Assembly (NCBI RefSeq): GCF_002994745.2
Contig: NC_037092.1
Location: 10,902,501 to 10,966,500 of the forward strand
Direction of reading: 5' to 3'
Source: Rosa chinensis
Taxonomy: Eukaryota; Streptophyta; Magnoliopsida; Rosales; Rosaceae
Length of the DNA: 64,000 nt
Numbering within the stretch: position 1 is the stretch's first letter; each line of letters starts with the position of its first letter. The notes under the pieces are model-generated. The model did no database searches. It was not told where the DNA came from and saw only the letters and a list, made by a program, of their open reading frames with translations. Below are positions 57,833 to 64,000 of this stretch, piece after piece. The position numbers and the translations under genes are program-made.

Positions 57833-58592
57833 AAAGGTCCTTCAAGAAATACAAGAAGTTGGCCACAGCTAGCCAAGGTCCTTCCAGACAAAAACCGTGC
57901 AACATCCTTCAATTGTGCATTGGCAGGGAGAGTCTTGTTAAGCCAGCCGACATGCTTCACATATCCAATCAAGGATGACAAAGATTCTCCTAACTCTGTA
58001 AAGCAACGAAATGAGTGCTCTAACAGGTGGCGAAAACACTGACAACCCACTTATGACATTTTCAGTCAGAATCTGTAGGGAGAGCAAGAACAAGAGGTAT
58101 TTCTGAGCGCACAGCGTAATCATCACCCCTTGCAAAACCACCCAACACATAGGCTAAAGGCAAGAACAGTCCAATCGTAGTTCCCACAATCACTTACAGC
58201 CTGAAGAATTTGCTTCCTTAGAAAATCTCTTGCGAGCCAGAAGAGACAAGGCCATGTGATCGGAAGGCCAAGCACGACAGTACTAAGAGATAGGCAGAGG
58301 CGAAAGCAGGGAAGATCAAATCAAGCAGCGGGACGAGGCCACTGGCAGAGAACACCATGATGAATGCCACGTGCTGGAGCTCCATTACGCACAATGACCC
58401 CATGACATTTCCTACAGCTGGCTTTTCTTGGTGTTGTGATCCAGCAGTTGCAGTTTTATCAGGCTCCGACCTAGGGGCCGGCCACAGCAACCGATACGCG
58501 GCATGCGCCAGACATTGTGGTTTACTTCCTTGTAGAGGATGCTCTTGGTAACTAATTACGGAGCTATAAAAAGCTGGATAGGAAAGGATCAC
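57833..58592 (-). pseudogene. Decayed multi-pass membrane protein gene, DUF7733-like (copy 2)
   Basis: It is the counterpart of 18400-19133. It keeps about 26 bp lost in copy 1 (near 58234-58260), so the frame here continues into HGLVSSGSQEIF before a stop. It also differs at VGNVMGSLCVMEL (VGDVMGSLCVIEL in copy 1). Further stops and frame changes downstream (for example before GSKFFRL and after ALPTDSD) show both copies descend from an already broken gene. The family assignment is tentative. Confidence 0.55.
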
Positions 58593-58608
58593 CTAGTATC
58601 TTCTCAGA

Positions 58609-59330
58609 AATTAATATCATCTAATTAGTGGAAATGAGAAGTACAGAGCTCATTTGAGTGTGAAGCTCTCTCCTCATCACATCACATCAAATCATTTTAC
58701 AATTCCCACGAGCGCAATACGTTATTGTACGTCCAGAGTATCAACCACGCGCGTAAAAGAACCAGTATTGACCTTAGACTCATCCATTTGTATGATTCAA
58801 TGGATATTCTCAAATCAATGGTTGGATCAGTATAGTTGATATTTAATTTTTTTCTTTTCTTTCCAACACCCTGGCACGTCATCCAATCGAGGATTTCGTT
58901 GAACTAGGCATTTATTACTACATCGTTCCTGTCTTTCTAGCTAGTTTCTCTCTCACTCAATCACCTTGCTGCCTCGGTGCCTCCTAGCTAGTTCCACTGT
59001 TGATTGAACTTTGAGCTATAGTTTGATTCGGTTGGAAATACGTACAGAGTCTAATTTCGGATTGAACGGATAGCTACTTTTTTAATTTGGACAATGGAGA
59101 GATAGTAAATAAGGTCTGGAGATCGAAAAGGAATGTCGGTCCCTGAATGAAATGCATGGCGGCATTGAATTGCTTACCATTCTAACCAATTAACTAATCG
59201 ATTCGACCTAGGCTATAGCAATATATTGCTTACTAGAAACCAATTAACTAATCAATTAATAACCAAGTCTAGAACAATTGTTGTATATATCAATGTGGCG
59301 TGTAATGAAAGTGCTAATTGAAGAGGTCAA
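58609..59330. repeat. Internal direct repeat I, right copy, in duplication copy 2
   Basis: It corresponds to 19150-19865. It has a 4-bp GTAC insertion near 59041 and scattered substitutions relative to copy 1. Confidence 0.6.
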
Positions 59331-59632
59331 TTCTCACCCGAGCCTTAATCCCAATGAGGGGACATTTCTCCTGTTCTCCATACATGCTTTGCATGTGCAA
59401 GTATTTTTTTTTCTTGAAAAAAAAAAGTTTATTATAGAAAAGAGATAATGGGAGAGAAAAGTGGGTTGTGAGTTTTTCTTTTTATTTTTTTTAATAAAAA
59501 TATTTTTTATAAATGTCATAATTGTCCTTGTGATTTAATTAATTCTCAAAAGTTTATTAATTTTCTAGAGTCATTTTTCTCAAAATTTTAGATTTTGACT
59601 GACAAACCCTATTCTCTTAATAATAGTGTGTT

Positions 59633-59639
<7 letters not shown>

Positions 59640-59672
<33 letters not shown>
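59640..59672. repeat. (GT)n(AT)n microsatellite, longer than in copy 1
   Basis: The TGTG/TATA run here is longer than the corresponding 20166-20192 tract, consistent with microsatellite expansion since duplication. Confidence 0.7.
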
Positions 59673-59926
59673 ATTCCATTGATAGTTTTAATCTCATTTT
59701 GAGGAGCCCGGACCAGTTCGTTTCACTTTGCCACAAGTAAAAGAATAGAACTCGATCAAGATGTTCTAGCTGAGCTATATATGATAATATGAGCAACTAT
59801 TATCTGCACGTTCCTAAATTCCACTTGTCTTATGCTTCAAGATGACCTTGAACTCCACTCCTCTTATGCTTCAAGATGACCTTCTTGGCTTTTCCAGGTG
59901 TAGATCAGTAAAAAAAAAAAAAATAG

Positions 59927-59957
<31 letters not shown>

Positions 59958-60344
59958 AATAAGGTAAAAATAAAAAAACAACAATGACAACAAACAACCA
60001 TCTTAAAATTGGGTTTTCTGAAACTACAATCGTTAAGATCACCATTTCCAGCTGCAGTTTCCCCTTGATTTTGCTCCTCTTCCCCTTCTATTCCCTGACC
60101 CTAACCCTAACCTTAATTAAAGAACCCATTTCCTCTTCTTCCCTGCAAGCCCCGAAAAACAACCATCTTGAAATTGGAACTTTGGATTGAAATACTTTTT
60201 ATTTCATGCATTTGCTATTGGGAATGAAGGTGCCGACCTTTACCATATTACTACCCAACAGTGACCCTTTGTCCATGTATATAGATGGGCATAAATCAGA
60301 AATATTTTTACTATCTATCGAATTGAAGTTAACCTAAGCTAGGA

Positions 60345-60467
60345 GGCCAACAACAAGGCCCGTCCGACGACAGCGTCCATTGACGCGCCGCCGGACAGAG
60401 GCAAGAGAGTTTTTTCAGAAACCCCTAGCAGAGAGTAAACTTAGGAAGAGATCTTAATTTTGACTTT
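60345..60467. other. ~123-bp block unique to duplication copy 2
   Basis: It replaces 41 bp (20864-20904) of copy 1. It is markedly more GC-rich than its surroundings at its start (GACGCGCCGCCGGACAGAGG) and then A-rich. Flanking sequence on both sides is shared (AAGCTAGGA and AATAATTAATAATAC). The origin was not recognised. Confidence 0.65.
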
Positions 60468-61444
60468 AATAATTAATAATACTTGCATGAATACAATCAT
60501 GGGGCAAAAATTGTGGCCTTAAAAAGAACAAGAAAATCAATGAGAGAAATAAATAATCAGCAGACATTTTCTACCGTCAATGGAAAACACTAGAATCTTA
60601 ATTGACGAAATTTCTTCAAAAAATCAATTCGATTTCAAGTACATAAACGGATAAGATCTCACAATTAACGTCTTCGTTTCAATAATCCCAGGCTTTAGGG
60701 CTGTGAGGGCTGTAGATCGAATAAAAGTGCAAAGGCTTCAAAAACATTTTGGCAAGAAAATATGGTACGTTCCTTCCCGTATCATAAATGCGTACATAGT
60801 TTATATAGCAACATTCAAGTCCTCAATTAGAATGAATCCGCGTTAAATTTCTACAAGGATATACTTTGTTCAACCAGGAAAAAGGGCATATATGAAACTG
60901 CCTAATTAAAGGCCTCGAATATTTTTTTGGAACTTCAAATTGATGCAAATTTCATCATGCGTACTCAAAACGGAAGTTTGATTTTTCTACCGCATTTCCT
61001 CGTATACGGCGAAGTGGTGAATAGCTGCCTACTTGCTGCATAAACTGATCGATTCCTCATACATTAAGCTCTCAACAAGTACTCTATCTTTGATTTGAAA
61101 ACGAGAGAGAAAACCCATGCATGCATATGGATCAATTGAAAGTCAAAATTTTAATTAAGATTCCGTAGTGACCAAAGCAAGAATGATCGACATCGAAACG
61201 TGCTTTGGACTTTTTATTTAGATCAAGTACTATGACGAATTGACCCAAGATTAGGAAACTTGCGTTTTGAAGTTTAAAAGATAGAAGTCCAGGCTGCTTT
61301 CTGGTAATTATATCTTAATCTTCTTTTTCCTTGAAGAGCAAGTTTAACTAGACATTCAATTGCTATATTAAGCGCCAGTCTGGGTTGTGAGATGATGTCA
61401 TCCATAAAACTGAAGATATAAACAAAACCCACAAGAACTAATAA

Positions 61445-61765
61445 ATGAACTATCCCAAACCCCTTTTCAAAAAAAAATTAATGAACTATCATCCAGTTTT
61501 TCAATTTTATAAGCCTAGCTTCAATGAAAAACTCATACGAAACCACTCAAGTTTGGGACAACCACGAAAGCTAGCTGCTGGGACAACCAGACTTGAATAC
61601 TGCCACAAGCAAATCTGCCAAAGTTGGTTGGATCTCCGGGAGGACATAACTGCGTCGGTAATGTCACGGCTGAGAGCGACCGATATCTCAGACAACTCTC
61701 GGCATATGGTCCTATATATGGACTACTAGTTTATCAACGGTAGGCTCGGTAGTTTGGAGAATATG
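61445..61765 (+). pseudogene. Truncated F-box gene relic (copy 2)
   Basis: It is the counterpart of 21879-22200. It retains QSWLDLREDITASVMSRLRA and stops at VLYMDY. Several amino-acid differences from copy 1 (C-H-K-Q-I-C-Q versus C-R, RATDIS versus RAIDIS, RHMVL versus RLMVL) fit relaxed constraint. Confidence 0.7.
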
Positions 61766-62529
61766 TGCCTCACGTCACGTAATTGGTCGTAGGCTTTCTA
61801 AGTTGCTCCAGTATGATTAAGAATTGAAAACGAAAAGGAAATTACATTCGAGTGATAAAGATATTTTTATATATGTTCTAAGATGTCGAAGATCATATAG
61901 TTGGTGCTTGTAATAATTTGCTAGGGATTCGATATATTGGTGTCCATGTAGTTTTCCATTTTTGTTCGCCAATTCAAAATTTCTACTGTTTCCATACAAA
62001 ATCTGACAAAATTGAATTGAAGTTTGATCAAATATTGGGGATATATGGAAATTCGAATGCCGGAATGATATATAAGAACTCCATTATCTGGCGAAGGCAT
62101 TCAAGTTGATCAATCTCGACCTTACAAAATTTGCTCGACTGCGATGGTGAAGCGAGGAATCGACATATGGTTATGGTAATCTTCGAGCAGAATATCATAG
62201 TGGCCAAGTTTGTAGTTTGCTCAACTTCATTACTTCGGTATTGCATTTCATCAATAAGAGTGAAGCTTTTCATGTAGTGGCATACTGTCACGCCCCAAAA
62301 TTTAGAGGTGAAAGCTGTACTTTTATTAGGTCAAATTGATGTAAAGAAAAACTTCAAAATACACTCTAGTTCATTCAAAGACCAAAGGTAGTGGAAGCTC
62401 CATTCTAAAATTTAGAACAATTTTCAACAATAAACTTGAACTTTTATTCTAGGGGACGCCGATGCAACCACTAGCTGCTACCAAGTCTTCTAAGCATTCA
62501 ATTCATCTTTAGCACCTGGAACCACAAAA

Positions 62530-62870
62530 ATAGATACTGATTAACTAAAAGACAAATATAGAGAATCAAGAGTTCCACAATATTCTTTGTCTGACAATCA
62601 ATAAATTTGAAGATCTTATATGTTTCTTGATTGTAGAGAAAGAGAGGCGCATTAATTAGGGTTTCAAAAGACGATATAATCTTGGGTAAAGAATAAATGT
62701 ACCAAAAATTGACATTTCAAGTTTGTATATATAAACATGGACGCAATCGTATTATTAGAGCGCCAAAATAACTAATTGTAACTCAAGGCGGCTCAACTTT
62801 AACTTTGTTGTATACATTACAGGAATGAATTTAGAGCACCGATGTGTACTTACACTAATATAAATGAACC
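62530..62870. repeat. Dispersed repeat family R, copy 8
   Basis: It is the counterpart of 22960-23300 in duplication copy 2. It contains GTTTGTATATATAAACATG and GGCGGCTCAACTTTAAC. Confidence 0.65.
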
Positions 62871-63184
62871 GCATTGTAACTTTTTACATTTACATTTTGG
62901 GAGCTTCTATTCATATTTCCAAAATTGACATATGGATCGGACCTTTATTTTTTTTTCAAGTTATAGTTGACTTTGTCAACTCATGTTAAATTACTAGTAA
63001 AGACACAAAAAGGGGGAAAAAAGACTTGCAGTTCTTTTAGGAGGGTGTATTCAATTCACATTTTAAAAGATTTTGTTTGAGTTTATATAATCCATGGATT
63101 TACTTAATCCACATATTGTTTAAATTCTATATGGACTCTGATTGATTCTAATGGATTGATTTACTGGTATTTATTTTGTTTTGT

Positions 63185-63790
63185 TTTGTTTTTTTGTTTT
63201 TTTGAAATGAGGGCTTGGTGCGGCTACCCTCTAGCCTTGATTAATGAAACTGTCGAATACAAGGGGGGGACATTGAGCCTAAACCCCTAATTACAAGAAG
63301 CATCTAGAGCACGTCCTGAAATAATATCAGAAGACTCTACAAAATACATGTATTCTAACAAGCACCAATTAGCAAAGAGTGCACTATTGGCTACTCTATT
63401 TGCTTTGACAAAGCGGTGACATAACGGAAAGATAACTCGATTACAACGAAACATAAATACCAAAATCACAGCTTTCCTACTATGTTGTCGCCGGAAAACA
63501 GATCTGACGACACTTAGTTTCATTCTGCCACTAGGAGGTTACGACCATTTAACAATAGATCGTCCCCTCGCTAGGGCAGACAAGGCACTTAGAGTGCACA
63601 CACAGGCATGTACCCCGACTCTCCCTACAAAATATATGTAGGTACTTATTACACGCCAAAGGCGAGATGACACTAACCAACTAAAATAAATAAAGATAAA
63701 AGCAGAAATAAAGAGATCAACCCAGGCCAGGCGCAAAAGGAGGACCCAAGCCCAAACCTCGACCCAGGAATCAAGGGAGACCTTATGATG
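63185..63790 (-). mobile_element. Probable 5'-truncated LINE, 3' end fragment
   Basis: T-rich runs at 63174-63203 would be the poly-A tail of a minus-strand insertion. They are followed, in plus orientation, by GAGGGCTTGGTGCGGC and CCTTGATTAATGAAACTG, similar in style to LINE 3' untranslated ends. Within, the minus-strand frame has LCHRFVKANRVANSALFANW, reminiscent of the last RNase H motif (NxVAxxLA). No target duplication was found and only a short frame remains. Confidence 0.45.
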
Positions 63791-63878
63791 TTTTTGGTAG
63801 ATTAATTGTTTTTTTCTTCTTCTTCTTTAAAAGAAAATGGTTGTATGGATCCAACTATAATGCTATATCAGTAACAAT

Positions 63879-63901
63879 ATATATATATATATATATATAT
63901 G
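63879..63901. repeat. (AT)n microsatellite
   Basis: An uninterrupted AT dinucleotide run of about 11 units. Confidence 0.85.
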
Positions 63902-63977
63902 GCAATCTACCATTCTTTATGTTGTGTATATTGTATAATGATATATGAATAATGGGAGAAAACTAATCAACCAAAAT

Positions 63978-64000
63978 GTTATACCTTTCTTGATTGTAAA
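63978..64000. repeat. Start of another family R segment, cut by the window end
   Basis: The last bases (TTATACCTTTCTTGATTGTA) match 10217-10236 and 25035-25054 in family R copies 3 and 6. The rest lies outside the window, so this is a weak call. Confidence 0.4.

Larger units (their letters stand above)
51206..63036. repeat. Segmental duplication, copy 2 (11.8 kb)
   Basis: It is a direct-orientation copy of 11743-23462. Gene content and order are the same. The left flank is unrelated to copy 1 apart from the AGGATTCCTTCTTCAAAT motif. On the right, identity ends after GTTCTT (63036), where copy 2 continues with TTAGGAGGGTGTATTC and copy 1 with GTGTGTACTC. Confidence 0.95.

Overview
The window is nuclear DNA of a flowering plant. 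The evidence is GT-AG introns in the coding genes, plant-type Copia, L1-type LINE, hAT and Mutator elements, and close plant-type homologues of CPSF30, AIR9, a CAT amino-acid transporter and the cation-chloride cotransporter CCC1. It is AT-rich, gene-poor and repeat-dense. A eudicot, perhaps a Rosaceae, is a guess from sequence style and is not proven. No rRNA, CRISPR or prokaryotic operon was seen, and no tRNA was recognised by eye.

Layout. 1-1966: 5' end of an antisense Copia element (196-bp LTR, leader, broken gag). 2133-3920: a LINE-derived retroposon with only an ORF1-like gene and a 14-bp target duplication. 5.4-11.1 kb: a dispersed repeat family (called R here), fragments of an unidentified gene family (the 738-aa family), and a hAT MITE. 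11335-11714: an isolated CPSF30 first exon. 11743-23462: copy 1 of an 11.7-kb segmental duplication. It holds an F-box/LRR gene, a convergent two-exon gene for a 738-aa protein of unknown function, and decayed membrane-protein and F-box pseudogenes. 23.5-29.7 kb: more R repeats and two more CPSF30 exon-1 copies, one truncated and one followed by a CPSF30 exon-2 fragment, with a second hAT MITE and a long-TIR element inserted. 29782-32671: a frameshifted 3' part of AIR9, joined in the same orientation to the CPSF30 fragment. 32928-38980: a structurally complete but inactivated L1-type LINE (antisense) with a perfect 17-bp target duplication. 39311-40773: a CAT pseudogene. 42416-44810: a 2.4-kb palindromic Mutator-like element with a perfect 9-bp target duplication. 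45619-47972: the 3' part of CCC1, frameshifted. 50.1-51.2 kb: minisatellite and tandem repeats. 51206-63036: copy 2 of the segmental duplication. 63.0-64.0 kb: a probable LINE 3' fragment and the start of another R copy.

Only four loci look like intact protein genes: two copies of the F-box gene and two copies of the 738-aa gene. All recognisable housekeeping homologues (CPSF30, AIR9, CAT, CCC1) are truncated or frameshifted, so the window reads as a graveyard of duplicated gene pieces in a transposon-rich segment. The two copies of the duplication are nearly identical over their left ~6.9 kb, which contains both intact genes. They are visibly more diverged over the right ~4.8 kb. That step, the unidentified 738-aa family with its scattered fragments, and the CPSF30-AIR9 chimera are the observations most worth following.
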